Below, piece after piece: positions 8,932 through 17,601 of a DNA stretch of 64,000 nucleotides. The translations under genes and the position numbers were made by a program. Origin of the DNA: G11 sp947167445 (GTDB lineage Bacteria; Bacillota; Clostridia; Lachnospirales; Lachnospiraceae); contig CAMVID010000001.1 of NCBI GenBank assembly GCA_947167445.1, positions 62,001 to 126,000 on the forward strand. Reading direction: 5' to 3'. Under the pieces are notes generated by a model. The model was not told the origin of the DNA. It searched no databases and was given only the letters and a program-made list of their open reading frames with translations. The number at the start of each line of letters is the position of its first letter. Position 1 is the first letter of the stretch.

Positions 8932-9008
8932 ATACACATGGAGTTTTGTATTAGGGTATAAAAACTTAACACAATTCCACAAAAATATCTCGAGTTGGAG
9001 GAATTTCT

Positions 9009-11102
9009 ATGAAAGTTTATACAACTGACAAAATACGTAACGTTGTTCTTTTGGGACACGGCGGTTCAGGTAAGACCAGTCTCACAGAGGCAATGGCGTA
9101 TCTTTCAGGCATCACATCCCGTATGGGTAAAGTTACAGATGGAAACACTGTAAGTGATTTCGGAAAAGAAGAGCAGAAGAGACAGTTCTCAATTTCCACA
9201 GCAGTAGTTCCCATCGAGTGGGAAGGATATAAGATTAATGTATTCGATACTCCGGGATATTTTGATTTCGTTGGTGAAGTAGAAGAAGCAGTTTCTGCAG
9301 CAGGTGGCGCAATTATCGTTGTTAACGGTAAGTCCGGTGTTGAAGTCGGAACACTTAAAGCATGGGAACTTTGCGAGAAGTATAAGATTCCCCGCATTAT
9401 TTATGTAGATAACATGGATATCGACAATGCTTCATTTAAGAACGTTGTTGAAGATATGACCAATATGTTTGGTAAGAAGATGGCTCCTTTCCATTTCCCT
9501 ATCAGAGAGAATGAGAAGTTTGTGGGCTATGTCAATGTAGTTACCGAGACAGGTAACAAGTGGGAAGGCAAAGAGGTTAAAGAGTGCCCTGTTCCCGATT
9601 ACAGCAAGGATAACCTCGCCACATACCGTGACGTATTGATGGAAACTGTAGCTGAGACTTCAGAAGAGATGATGGATCGCTATTTTGCCGGCGAAACATT
9701 CTCGGTTGACGAGATTCGTGCAGCTCTTCGTACCAGCGTTTGCGATTGCTCAATTGTTCCCATGACAATGGGTTCCAATACTCTTTGCCAGGGCGTATAC
9801 ACGCTGATTGATGATATTGTTAAATATCTTCCCAGCCCTGAGAACAGAGAGATTGCAGGTATCAACCAGAAGACCAATGAGATTTATCATTCAGATTATG
9901 AGTTCTCAAAGGCTAAGGCTGCTTACATCTGGAAGACCATCGTTGATCCTTTCATCGGAAAATACTCTCTTATTAAGGTTGCTTCAGGCGTTCTTAAGAC
10001 AGATGACCTTATGTTTAACGTTGACAGCGATGTTGAGGAGAAGATTGGTAAGCTCTATGTAATGCAGGGTAATAAGCCTATTGAGGTTCCCGAACTTCAT
10101 GCAGGTGATATCGGAGCTCTTGCAAAGTTATCAGATGCGAAGACCGGTGATTCCTTAAGTACAAAGGCCACACCTATTAAGTTTGCAAAGGCTGAGATTT
10201 CCAAGCCTTACACATATCTTCGTTACAAAGCAAAAGAGAAGGGAGATATCGACAAGGTTGCTCAGGCACTTCAGAAGATGGCCGCCGAAGATCAGACCCT
10301 TAAGCTTGTTAATGATGCTGAGAACAGACAGAGCCTTATATATGGTATGGGTGAGCAGCATCTTGAAATTGTAGCTTCGAGACTTCTTAACGAATACAAG
10401 GTTGAGATTGAACTTGAGCCTGCGAAGATTGCATATAAGGAAACAATCAGAAAGAAATCTGATGTTGAATATAAGTATAAGAAGCAGTCCGGTGGTCATG
10501 GACAGTATGGCCACGTTAAGATGCGCTTCGAGCCTTCAGGCGATCTGGAATCTCCTTACGTATTTGAGCAGGAAGTCGTGGGCGGAGCTGTTCCCAAGAA
10601 CTACTTCCCTGCAGTTGAGAAGGGTATAGCCGAATCTGTTGTTAGAGGACCTATGGCAGCTTATCCTGTAGTCGGTGTTAAAGCAGTTCTTTACGATGGT
10701 TCATATCACCCTGTTGATTCTTCCGAGATGGCGTTTAAGACAGCAGCAATCCAGGCTTTCAAGAAGGGCTTCATGGAAGCCGGCCCTGTTCTTTTAGAGC
10801 CCATTGCTACACTTAAGGTTACTGTTCCTGATTCTTATACAGGTGATGTTATGGGTGATCTTAATAAGAGAAGAGGCAGAACCCTTGGCATGACTCCCGT
10901 TCCCGGCGGAAAGCAGATAATTGAAGCTGAAATCCCCATGAGCGGACTTCACGGATACTGCACAGACCTTCGTTCCATGACCGGTGGACGTGGCGAGTAC
11001 GAGTATGAGTTTACCCGTTATGAGCAGGCACCTTCAGACGTTCAGGAGAAGGAAGTTGCAGCAAGAGCAGCAAAGGTTGCCGAGAACAACAAAGAAGAAT
11101 AA
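9009..11102 (+). CDS. Elongation factor G-like GTPase (EF-G paralogue)
   Basis: The product has 697 residues with the full EF-G domain order: GTPase, translation-factor beta barrel, and domains III-V (GHGQYGHVKMRFEP in IV, GMTPVPGGKQIIEAEIPMS in V). The G motifs differ from canonical EF-G. G1 is GHGGSGKTSL instead of AHIDAGKTT. The switch region has no RGITI. G3 is DTPGYFDF and G4 reads DNMD rather than NKMD. These traits place it in the FusA-like paralogue group whose role is unclear, perhaps recycling, stress translation or ribosome rescue. It stands alone between a promoter and a strong terminator. Confidence 0.88.
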   Translation: MKVYTTDKIRNVVLLGHGGSGKTSLTEAMAYLSGITSRMGKVTDGNTVSDFGKEEQKRQFSISTAVVPIEWEGYKINVFDTPGYFDFVGEVEEAVSAAGGAIIVVNGKSGVEVGTLKAWELCEKYKIPRIIYVDNMDIDNASFKNVVEDMTNMFGKKMAPFHFPIRENEKFVGYVNVVTETGNKWEGKEVKECPVPDYSKDNLATYRDVLMETVAETSEEMMDRYFAGETFSVDEIRAALRTSVCDCSIVPMTMGSNTLCQGVYTLIDDIVKYLPSPENREIAGINQKTNEIYHSDYEFSKAKAAYIWKTIVDPFIGKYSLIKVASGVLKTDDLMFNVDSDVEEKIGKLYVMQGNKPIEVPELHAGDIGALAKLSDAKTGDSLSTKATPIKFAKAEISKPYTYLRYKAKEKGDIDKVAQALQKMAAEDQTLKLVNDAENRQSLIYGMGEQHLEIVASRLLNEYKVEIELEPAKIAYKETIRKKSDVEYKYKKQSGGHGQYGHVKMRFEPSGDLESPYVFEQEVVGGAVPKNYFPAVEKGIAESVVRGPMAAYPVVGVKAVLYDGSYHPVDSSEMAFKTAAIQAFKKGFMEAGPVLLEPIATLKVTVPDSYTGDVMGDLNKRRGRTLGMTPVPGGKQIIEAEIPMSGLHGYCTDLRSMTGGRGEYEYEFTRYEQAPSDVQEKEVAARAAKVAENNKEE

Positions 11103-11113
11103 AGGTACATTTT

Positions 11114-11146
11114 ATGGAGCCGAAGAGATTCGGCTCCATTTTTTTG
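11114..11146 (+). terminator. Rho-independent terminator after the EF-G-like gene
   Basis: A perfect 11-bp stem (ATGGAGCCGAA, 11114-11124, with its complement at 11129-11139) has a GAGA loop and is followed by a T7 run. It starts 11 bases after the stop codon. Confidence 0.95.
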
Positions 11147-11212
11147 TTCTGAAATATTTTTCTAAAATCTGCTGTACATCAATAAAAGATATCACAAAAT
11201 AACATATAATTC

Positions 11213-11241
11213 TTGAAAAATTATGAAACATTATATAAAAT
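11213..11241 (+). promoter_or_regulatory. Probable promoter of the chemotaxis receptor gene
   Basis: TTGAAA (11213-11218), 17 bases, TAAAAT (11236-11241). It lies inside the 5' extension of the open frame, which supports translation starting at 11300. No sigma-28 type motility promoter was recognised. Confidence 0.5.
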
Positions 11242-11299
11242 GGAAAATAAGTCAGAAGGTTTTAGAAGTAACACTCTTAAGGCACAAGGAGGATATGTT

Positions 11300-13351
11300 A
11301 TGAAGAATCTGAAATTGTATATAAAGATTACCGTTTTCGTTTTGCTTGCTACTGCTATAGGAATTGGCGCACAAAGTGTCATTTCCTCGCGAAATATCTC
11401 AAGTATTCTTGAGAATGATGCCAAGGAAAAGCTGATAGGCACAACAAATTCCAATGCAACATTGCTTTCCCAGTATATTGCAAAGGAATTTACCTATCTT
11501 GACGCATACATGGTTGATGACAGCATGTATGACCTTATGCAGGAATCCAATAATCCCACACCGGAAGTTGTGGCTAAGGCACAGGAAGCAACCATGAGAA
11601 TGGCTTCCATAGTTCCGAACCTGGATAGTATTCTATTTACTGCTTATGAAGGAACCTGTCTTGTTCACAATGTTCCTGCAATGGTAGGATTCAGAAATCC
11701 CGATGAACTAATCGAGATGCTTAATTCATATTATTATAACGAGCAGAAGACTCCTTTGTATTCTGCAATGGCTCTTTTGTCACCTGCCACAAACTCAATC
11801 ACCTTCTGTATGGCCAAATCCGGATATACAGCAAGCGGGCAGCCCTCGGGTTATGTTTCCGTAACGGTTACCTCTGATGAATTAAACTCGATACTTGATT
11901 CCATAAATGTAAGCCCTAATCAGGATGTAACATTACTTAGTGTCAGTGACGGAAGCATTATTTATGATACAGATAAAAGCCTTATAACCGCAACCATAGA
12001 ATCCGGCCCTGTATTTGATCTTTTTACCAAGGCGCAAAACGGAGAAGAGATTACTAGCGGAATAATTGAGTATAAGAGCTCCAAGACCGGAAATAACATG
12101 CTTGGAAGCTATGTTGTTCTTCCTCAGTATCAGTGGCTTTTATTCATAGGAGCAGACACAACAGCCCTTTACGGCGAAGCAAAGAGCGCACAGAATTCTA
12201 TCCTTATTACAGGTTTTGTTTCCCTTATTGCAATTGCAGTAGTCCTTGCAGTTATCATAAGAATGCTTACCGCACCTCTTACAAAGGTTCAGAATGTGCT
12301 TACAAGAGTTGCAGATTATGATCTTAAGGTTGAGGGCGAAATTGACGGTTACCTTAACAGAGGGGACGAAATCGGAAAACTTGCCAATGCCACAAAGAGT
12401 GTTGTTGCAATGCTTGATAACGTGGTTGATGTTCTGAGAAACTGCTCGGAATCCTTAAACGGAAGCTCGGATAACATGAATCAGACTTCAAGGCTCCTTG
12501 TTAATGTTACAACCGAGAACAATGCAGTTGCAGACTCACTTTCAGACAGTATCAACAGAACCAATTCCTCCATCGAGGATGTTAATGTTGAGATTAACAA
12601 TATTATTGAACTTGCCAAGACTGTATCCGAAAAGGTTGACCTTTGTAAGAAGGATTCGGACGAGCTTCTTAAGACTGCATCCAATATGAGCAACAAGATA
12701 GATGTGGATGTTAAGAACAGCATAGAGATGCTTGACAATACTGTTGAAGATATGCAGGCTGCAATTAAGAGCCTCGAGGCTGTTGAACAGATAAACGAGC
12801 TGGCAGACGCTATTATGAGTATTACATCACAAACCAACCTTCTTTCCCTCAATGCTTCTATTGAGGCGGCAAGAGCAGGAGATGCCGGTAAGGGCTTCGC
12901 AGTTGTAGCCGGCGAAATCGGTGCATTGGCTGATCAGTCCAAGAATACCGCATTAAGTATTCAAAAAATTGTTACTGAGAGTAATGAATCCGTTGAGAAC
13001 GTTAGAACACAGGTAGGCAAACTCATTGAATTCGTTAAGAATGATGTGGTTGGAAACTTCGATATGTTTGCTGAGCAGAGTAAGGAATATGACAACGGAA
13101 TCAGCACGATTCAGGACGCTGTTATTTCCATCGGTGAAGCAATGGATTCCCTTAACAATTCCGTTGACGGAATCGCTGGTGCCGTATCTGCGGTTAACAA
13201 TGCTTCAATGGAGAACAGCACAGGTGTTGCCGACATCATTGATAAGAATGAGAAGACAAACTCTGTTACAAGACAGATTGAAGACCTCGCAGTAAGCTCC
13301 AAAGAGAATGCCGAGAGCCTTGATGAGGTTGTCAACAAGTTTGTAAAATAA
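11300..13351 (+). CDS. Methyl-accepting chemotaxis protein
   Basis: The product has 683 residues from the ATG at 11300, which has AAGGAGG upstream; the frame is open earlier but without a site. TM1 lies at about residues 9-29, followed by a large extracellular Cache-like sensor of about 270 residues. TM2 lies at about 302-325 (ILITGFVSLIAIAVVLAVII), then HAMP, then a long coiled-coil signalling domain. The conserved hairpin tip reads EAARAGDAGKGFAVVAGEIG. It would sense a small external ligand and modulate CheA/CheW. No che or flagellar genes are nearby. The many Asn and Ser residues in the coiled coil are unremarkable for the family. Confidence 0.93.
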   Translation: MKNLKLYIKITVFVLLATAIGIGAQSVISSRNISSILENDAKEKLIGTTNSNATLLSQYIAKEFTYLDAYMVDDSMYDLMQESNNPTPEVVAKAQEATMRMASIVPNLDSILFTAYEGTCLVHNVPAMVGFRNPDELIEMLNSYYYNEQKTPLYSAMALLSPATNSITFCMAKSGYTASGQPSGYVSVTVTSDELNSILDSINVSPNQDVTLLSVSDGSIIYDTDKSLITATIESGPVFDLFTKAQNGEEITSGIIEYKSSKTGNNMLGSYVVLPQYQWLLFIGADTTALYGEAKSAQNSILITGFVSLIAIAVVLAVIIRMLTAPLTKVQNVLTRVADYDLKVEGEIDGYLNRGDEIGKLANATKSVVAMLDNVVDVLRNCSESLNGSSDNMNQTSRLLVNVTTENNAVADSLSDSINRTNSSIEDVNVEINNIIELAKTVSEKVDLCKKDSDELLKTASNMSNKIDVDVKNSIEMLDNTVEDMQAAIKSLEAVEQINELADAIMSITSQTNLLSLNASIEAARAGDAGKGFAVVAGEIGALADQSKNTALSIQKIVTESNESVENVRTQVGKLIEFVKNDVVGNFDMFAEQSKEYDNGISTIQDAVISIGEAMDSLNNSVDGIAGAVSAVNNASMENSTGVADIIDKNEKTNSVTRQIEDLAVSSKENAESLDEVVNKFVK

Positions 13352-13361
13352 CAGTCCGCTC

Positions 13362-13390
13362 TTGACTTTTAAAGGTTTTGTGATTAGAAT
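13362..13390 (+). promoter_or_regulatory. Promoter of the T-box leader and leuS
   Basis: TTGACT (13362-13367), 17 bases, TAGAAT (13385-13390). It begins 10 bases after the stop of the chemotaxis receptor gene and gives a leader of nearly 290 nt before leuS. Confidence 0.72.
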
Positions 13391-13396
13391 AACTCA

Positions 13397-13650
13397 AAGA
13401 ATACATTATTTTCACAGGCTTTGAAGAGGAGTATTAAGGAATTTGACTTTTCAGAGAGTGGTCGGATGGTGTGAGACCATAAGAAGGATTCCCCAACTAG
13501 CCTCGGAGCTCCGGATGCGAAGGGAAACCATGAGTGTTCGGCGGGAATTCCCGTTACAGAATCAATGAGTGCGATACATTGTATCGAATCAGAGTGGTAC
13601 CACGGAGTTTAAGCCTTCGTCTCTGTATATGGAGACGAAGGCTATTTTTT
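13397..13650 (+). promoter_or_regulatory. T-box leader sensing uncharged tRNA-Leu
   Basis: This fills the 331-base gap before leuS. Stem I starts with GAGG (13426-13429) and the AGTA loop-E element. Its 3' strand returns as ATTCC, CCAA, then CTA (13497-13499), G and CCTC pairing with GAGG. By analogy with glyQS, CTA is the specifier codon, a leucine codon. The conserved CGTTA after a GGGAATTCCC hairpin and the T-box sequence AGAGTGGTACCACGG (13591-13605) follow. The bulge TGGT ends in T, which would pair with the A73 discriminator of tRNA-Leu. Uncharged tRNA-Leu should favour the antiterminator and allow leuS transcription. Confidence 0.93.
13612..13650 (+). terminator. Regulated terminator of the T-box leader
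   Basis: A perfect 12-bp stem (AGCCTTCGTCTC, 13612-13623, paired with 13632-13643) has an 8-nt loop and is followed by ATTTTTT. It competes with the T-box antiterminator just upstream. Confidence 0.92.
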
Positions 13651-13682
13651 ATTTTTGCCTAACATATTTGAGGAGGAAAGAC

Positions 13683-16097
13683 ATGGCAGAACCTTACAAT
13701 CACAGAGAATTGGAACAAAAATGGCAGAAGATTTGGGACGATGAGAAGGCGTTTAAAACAAGCAACGATTACTCAAAGCCTAAATACTATGCTCTCGTTG
13801 AATTCCCTTATCCTTCAGGACAGGGTCTTCACGTAGGTCATCCCAGACCTTACACAGCACTTGATATTGTGGCCAGAAAGAGAAGAATGCAGGGCTACAA
13901 TGTCCTTTACCCCATGGGATGGGATGCTTTCGGTCTACCTACCGAGAACTATGCCATAAAGAACCATATACATCCCAAGATTGTTACCAAGAACAATGTA
14001 GAGAGATTCAAGAATCAGCTTCATTCTCTTGGATACTCCTTTGACTGGGACAGAGAGATTAATACCACAGATCCCAATTACTATAAGTGGACACAGTGGA
14101 TTTTCCTTAAATTATTCAAAGCTGGCCTTGCATATAAGTCTGAGATGCCCATTAACTGGTGTACATCCTGTAAAGTTGGCCTTGCTAACGAAGAGGTTGT
14201 GAACGGCGTATGTGAGCGCTGTGGTTCCGAAGTCGTTCGTAAGGTTAAGAGTCAGTGGATGCTTAAGATTACCGAGTATGCTGACAAGCTTATCAAAGAT
14301 CTTGATACGGTTGACTATATTGAGAGAGTTAAGGTTTCTCAGAAGAACTGGATCGGTAAGTCGGAAGGTGCTGAAGTAGACTTTAAGATTAAGGATAAGG
14401 AAGACCTTCTTACCGTATATACAACACGTCCCGATACACTTTTCGGTGTTACATATATGGTTATGTCTCCTGAGCATCCTCTTATTGATAAGTACAAAGA
14501 TGAAATTCGAAACTTCTCAGAAATCACCGAGTACAGAGAGGCTGCAGCGAGAAAGTCTGATTTTGAAAGAACAGAGCTTGCAAAAGAGAAGACCGGTGTC
14601 TGCATTAAGGGCTTATCTGCCATTAACCCTGTAAACGGAAAAGAGATTCCCATCTGGATTTCAGACTACGTACTTATGTCTTATGGTACAGGCGCTATCA
14701 TGGCGGTTCCTGCACATGATGAGAGAGACTGGGATTTTGCCAAGAAGTTCAACCTCCCCATAATTGAGGTTGTTTCAGGCGCGGAGAAGAGCGTTCAGGA
14801 CCAGTGCAATCCCGATGTTGCAACGGGTATCCTTGTTCACTCCGATTTCCTTGACGGATTAAACGTTGAAAACGCTAAACAGCGTATTATCGAGTACTTA
14901 ACTCAGAAGGGTATCGGTCACAAGAAGACCAACTTCAAGCTTCGTGACTGGGTATTCTCCAGACAGCGTTACTGGGGCGAGCCTATTCCTATCGTATATT
15001 GTGAGAAGTGCGGCTATGTTCCCATTGATGAGTCAGAGCTTCCTTTGGAACTTCCTGAAGTTGAAAGCTATGAGCCCACAGACAATGGTGAATCACCTCT
15101 TGCCAAGATGACTGACTGGGTTAATACAACCTGTCCCTGCTGTGGCGGTCCTGCAAAGAGAGAGACAGATACAATGCCTCAGTGGGCAGGTTCTTCATGG
15201 TACTACTTAAGATATACAGATCCTACCAATACAGAGGCTCTTGCCAGCAAGGAAGCACTTGATTACTGGCTTCCCGTTGACTGGTATAACGGAGGAATGG
15301 AGCATACAACACTTCACCTTCTTTACTCCAGATTCTGGCATAAGTTCCTTTATGACGAGAAAGTTGTTCCCTGCCCTGAACCTTACCAGAAGAGAACCTC
15401 ACACGGTATGATTCTCGGCTCTAACGGCGAGAAGATGAGTAAGAGCCGCGGAAACGTAGTTAACCCTGATGATATCGTAAGAGATTACGGCGCAGATACA
15501 CTTCGTACCTACGAGATGTTTATCGGTGCATTTGACCTTTCTGCTTCATGGAGTGAGGACGGTGTTAAGGGATGCCACAGATTCCTCGACCGTGTATGGA
15601 AGCTTCAGGATATCCTTGTTGACGGAGACACATACTCCAAAGATCTTGAGACAAAGATGCACCAGACCATCAAGAAGGTTTCCGGTGACTTTGAGTCCCT
15701 TAAGTACAACACAGCAATTGCTGCAATGATGTCACTTATTAACGACTTCTACAAGGCAAACCAGATCAACAAGGCCGAGTTTAAAACATTCCTTACACTT
15801 CTTAACCCTGTTGCTCCTCATATCACTGAGGAACTTTGGCAGATTGCAGGATTCGAGGGACGTATTTACAATACAGTATGGCCCGAATTCGATGAGGAGA
15901 AGACCAAGGAGAGCACTGTTAAGATCATGGTTCAGCAGAATGGAAAGAACCGTGGAACCATCAATGTGGCTGCGGACATCTCTAAGGATGACGCAATTGC
16001 AGCTGCTAAGGAACTCCTCGGCGACAAGCTTACCGGCACAATCGTGAAGGAGATTTACGTTCCCGGACGTCTTGTCAATATTGTCGCAAAACCATAA
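13683..16097 (+). CDS. leuS: Leucyl-tRNA synthetase
   Basis: The product has 804 residues from the ATG at 13683, which follows GAGGAGG; the open frame extends back into the T-box terminator and is not coding there. The class I HIGH-type motif is HVGH in PYPSGQGLHVGHPRPYT. An editing CP1 domain with TTRPDTLFG follows. KMSKS sits in GEKMSKSRGNVVNPDD at about residue 582. The C-terminal anticodon-binding and leucine-specific regions are complete. Length and insertions fit the bacterial LeuS family. It charges tRNA-Leu in the cytoplasm, and expression is set by the T-box leader upstream. Confidence 0.98.
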   Translation: MAEPYNHRELEQKWQKIWDDEKAFKTSNDYSKPKYYALVEFPYPSGQGLHVGHPRPYTALDIVARKRRMQGYNVLYPMGWDAFGLPTENYAIKNHIHPKIVTKNNVERFKNQLHSLGYSFDWDREINTTDPNYYKWTQWIFLKLFKAGLAYKSEMPINWCTSCKVGLANEEVVNGVCERCGSEVVRKVKSQWMLKITEYADKLIKDLDTVDYIERVKVSQKNWIGKSEGAEVDFKIKDKEDLLTVYTTRPDTLFGVTYMVMSPEHPLIDKYKDEIRNFSEITEYREAAARKSDFERTELAKEKTGVCIKGLSAINPVNGKEIPIWISDYVLMSYGTGAIMAVPAHDERDWDFAKKFNLPIIEVVSGAEKSVQDQCNPDVATGILVHSDFLDGLNVENAKQRIIEYLTQKGIGHKKTNFKLRDWVFSRQRYWGEPIPIVYCEKCGYVPIDESELPLELPEVESYEPTDNGESPLAKMTDWVNTTCPCCGGPAKRETDTMPQWAGSSWYYLRYTDPTNTEALASKEALDYWLPVDWYNGGMEHTTLHLLYSRFWHKFLYDEKVVPCPEPYQKRTSHGMILGSNGEKMSKSRGNVVNPDDIVRDYGADTLRTYEMFIGAFDLSASWSEDGVKGCHRFLDRVWKLQDILVDGDTYSKDLETKMHQTIKKVSGDFESLKYNTAIAAMMSLINDFYKANQINKAEFKTFLTLLNPVAPHITEELWQIAGFEGRIYNTVWPEFDEEKTKESTVKIMVQQNGKNRGTINVAADISKDDAIAAAKELLGDKLTGTIVKEIYVPGRLVNIVAKP

Positions 16098-16130
16098 GGT
16101 GATGCATGTTGTAGTTTAAAGCAAAGTTTC

Positions 16131-16271
16131 GTGGGTCTGCATTATTTTTAAGTTTTTTGGACGCGCTTGCGCTCAGTCTCGGAGCGTTGCGCTACTAAGC
16201 TCGTGAGGAACCTCGCTAAGTAGCGACGTCCTGCGAAAGGTCCTAAAAACTTATAAATAGTGCAGACCCAC
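16131..16271. repeat. 141-bp imperfect palindromic element of unknown type
   Basis: The outer arms of about 32 bp run from GTGGGTCTGCATTATTTTTA to GGAC on the left (16131-16162) and from GTCC to TGCAGACCCAC on the right (16240-16271), with only about four mismatches. The centre is much richer in G and C. It contains smaller hairpins: GCGC-TT-GCGC (16163-16172), and CGCTACTAAGC facing GCTAAGTAGCG with GAGG-AA-CCTC at the tip. It lies 33 bases after leuS and has no long T-run, so it is not an ordinary terminator. It could be a MITE/REP-like element or a structured RNA. No second copy is seen in this window. Confidence 0.7.
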
Positions 16272-16284
16272 TTTGATTTCATGA

Positions 16285-16303
16285 ATTCTACGAAACGTAG
16301 AAT
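16285..16303. promoter_or_regulatory. Perfect 8-bp inverted repeat, possible operator
   Basis: ATTCTACG-AAA-CGTAGAAT lies 13 bases after the large palindrome and about 30 bases upstream of the predicted promoter of the small ORF. It has no T-run to act as a terminator. Confidence 0.4.
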
Positions 16304-16333
16304 ATTAATTTGACGGATTATACGAATTGGGTG

Positions 16334-16362
16334 TTAACTTGTATATGGGTGTGCGGTATTAT
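16334..16362 (+). promoter_or_regulatory. Possible promoter of the small ORF-XRE-ABC operon
   Basis: TTAACT (16334-16339), 17 bases, TATTAT (16357-16362). Both boxes deviate from consensus by one or two bases, which would suit a regulated promoter. The predicted start is near 16369, immediately before an inverted repeat. Confidence 0.5.
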
Positions 16363-16370
16363 GATTACAG

Positions 16371-16389
16371 AACAGCTGATGCAGCTGTT
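16371..16389. promoter_or_regulatory. Inverted repeat at the predicted transcription start, possible XRE operator
   Basis: AACAGCTG-ATG-CAGCTGTT is a perfect 8-bp inverted repeat lying 9-27 bases after the -10 box and 14 bases before the AAGGAGG of the small ORF. It could bind the downstream XRE regulator. As RNA it could form a hairpin next to the ribosome binding site. Confidence 0.5.
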
Positions 16390-16417
16390 TCAAAGATTGA
16401 AAAAGGAGGAAGTAATC

Positions 16418-16459
16418 ATGTTACATTTCGTACACATCGCATTTGGTTTTCTTAAGTAA
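16418..16459 (+). CDS. Putative 13-residue hydrophobic peptide
   Basis: The ORF encodes MLHFVHIAFGFLK. It is preceded by AAGGAGG with an ideal 8-base spacer, a better site than most genes here. Promoter-like boxes and an inverted repeat lie directly upstream, and an XRE-TPR regulator starts 29 bases downstream, followed by an ABC exporter. The peptide is hydrophobic with two His and one C-terminal Lys. It could be a signalling peptide read by the TPR regulator, a leader peptide for translational control, or a small membrane-active product. Translation is inferred from the ribosome binding site only. I recognise no named family. Confidence 0.55.
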   Translation: MLHFVHIAFGFLK

Positions 16460-16488
16460 GATGAGATTGAATAGTAAGGAGATTCGAA

Positions 16489-17601
16489 ATGAGTAAACTT
16501 GCCGAGAACATCAGAAATTACAGGAAAGAGATGGGTTTTACCCAGGAGGAGCTGGCCGAGAGGCTTGGGATAACTCTTGGAACCATTTCAAAGTGGGAGA
16601 GAGGCAGCTCTGAGCCGGATATTGATTATATAATGGATTTGGCTGAGATTTTCAGGATTTCGGTGGATGTTCTTATTGGCTTTTCCATGAAGGGAAATAC
16701 ACCTGAGATGGAGGTTGACAGAATCGATAAGATTATTGAGGCCAGGAATTTCAATGAAGCCGTTGAAGAGTATGAGAAGGCTCTTTTGAAGTTTCCCAAT
16801 GTCTTTAAGATTGTGTACAGAGCGGCTTGGGCTTACTACTACAAGGGTGTCACCTATTATAAAGATGATAATAAGGACTTCCTTAGAGCAATAGAATTGC
16901 TTAAACATTCTCTTGAACTTATTGGACAGAATAACGATCCCGAAATCAATGAAGTTAACATTAAGAATCTTATTGGCTCCTGCTACAGTCATATGAAGGA
17001 CTATAAGAAAGCTATAGAAGAATATAAGAGCAACAATGTTAATGGAATAAATAATGATGTCATCGGGACACTTCTTATAGATGATTTAAATGAGAATGAA
17101 GAAGGCAGAAAATTTCTGATTAAAGCCTTTTTCAAAATATTGACAGAGACTGTTACAGTGTCTTCGGGATTTATAAATTATTACAGAAACACAATGAATG
17201 CGGACAAATGCCTTGATACCGTTAAGTGGATAAGGAATTATGTATATTCTTTAAAGATTGATCCGAAGGCTACTTCTTTTGCGGATAAACTGATCTCGGT
17301 TTTTTACCTGGTGGAGTCTTTCGTACATGACAATAAAGGGGACTTAAAGATTGCCAAGGAATTCATTGATAAAGCAATAGATGTGGCAGCAAACTTTGAC
17401 AGGAATCCCTGTTACAATACCGAGAATATAATTTTTGCCAATCATCTGGCGGATGAGGCCAATGTGTTTGATGATTTGGGAGAAACGGCCTTAAAGGGCC
17501 TTGTCAGACAGGTTGAAGAAAGAGAAAACTTCGATTTGTCCAAGGAATATCTAGACTATTTTTATAAGGAGATTAAGAAAAATGAAGGGAAAAAGTCTTA
17601 A
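16489..17601 (+). CDS. XRE-family regulator with TPR-like C-terminal domain
   Basis: The product has 370 residues. Residues about 3-62 are a typical XRE helix-turn-helix (YRKEMGFTQEELAERLG, then TLGTISKWERG and SSEPDI). The remaining 300 residues are all helical with TPR-like pairs, for instance RNFNEAVEEYEKALLKFPN and SHMKDYKKAIEEYKSN. This layout is that of peptide-responsive regulators (Rgg/PlcR/ComR-like), though many such clostridial proteins are unstudied. AAGGAG precedes the ATG. Its 3' end overlaps the ABC exporter start by 20 bases. It may control the upstream promoter in response to a peptide or to the exporter's substrate; this is inference. Confidence 0.85.
   Translation: MSKLAENIRNYRKEMGFTQEELAERLGITLGTISKWERGSSEPDIDYIMDLAEIFRISVDVLIGFSMKGNTPEMEVDRIDKIIEARNFNEAVEEYEKALLKFPNVFKIVYRAAWAYYYKGVTYYKDDNKDFLRAIELLKHSLELIGQNNDPEINEVNIKNLIGSCYSHMKDYKKAIEEYKSNNVNGINNDVIGTLLIDDLNENEEGRKFLIKAFFKILTETVTVSSGFINYYRNTMNADKCLDTVKWIRNYVYSLKIDPKATSFADKLISVFYLVESFVHDNKGDLKIAKEFIDKAIDVAANFDRNPCYNTENIIFANHLADEANVFDDLGETALKGLVRQVEERENFDLSKEYLDYFYKEIKKNEGKKS

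Noticed and set aside
13569..13682. Upstream 38-codon extension of leuS
   Set aside because: It runs through the T-box antiterminator and terminator, has no ribosome binding site, and the ATG at 13683 has a strong one.
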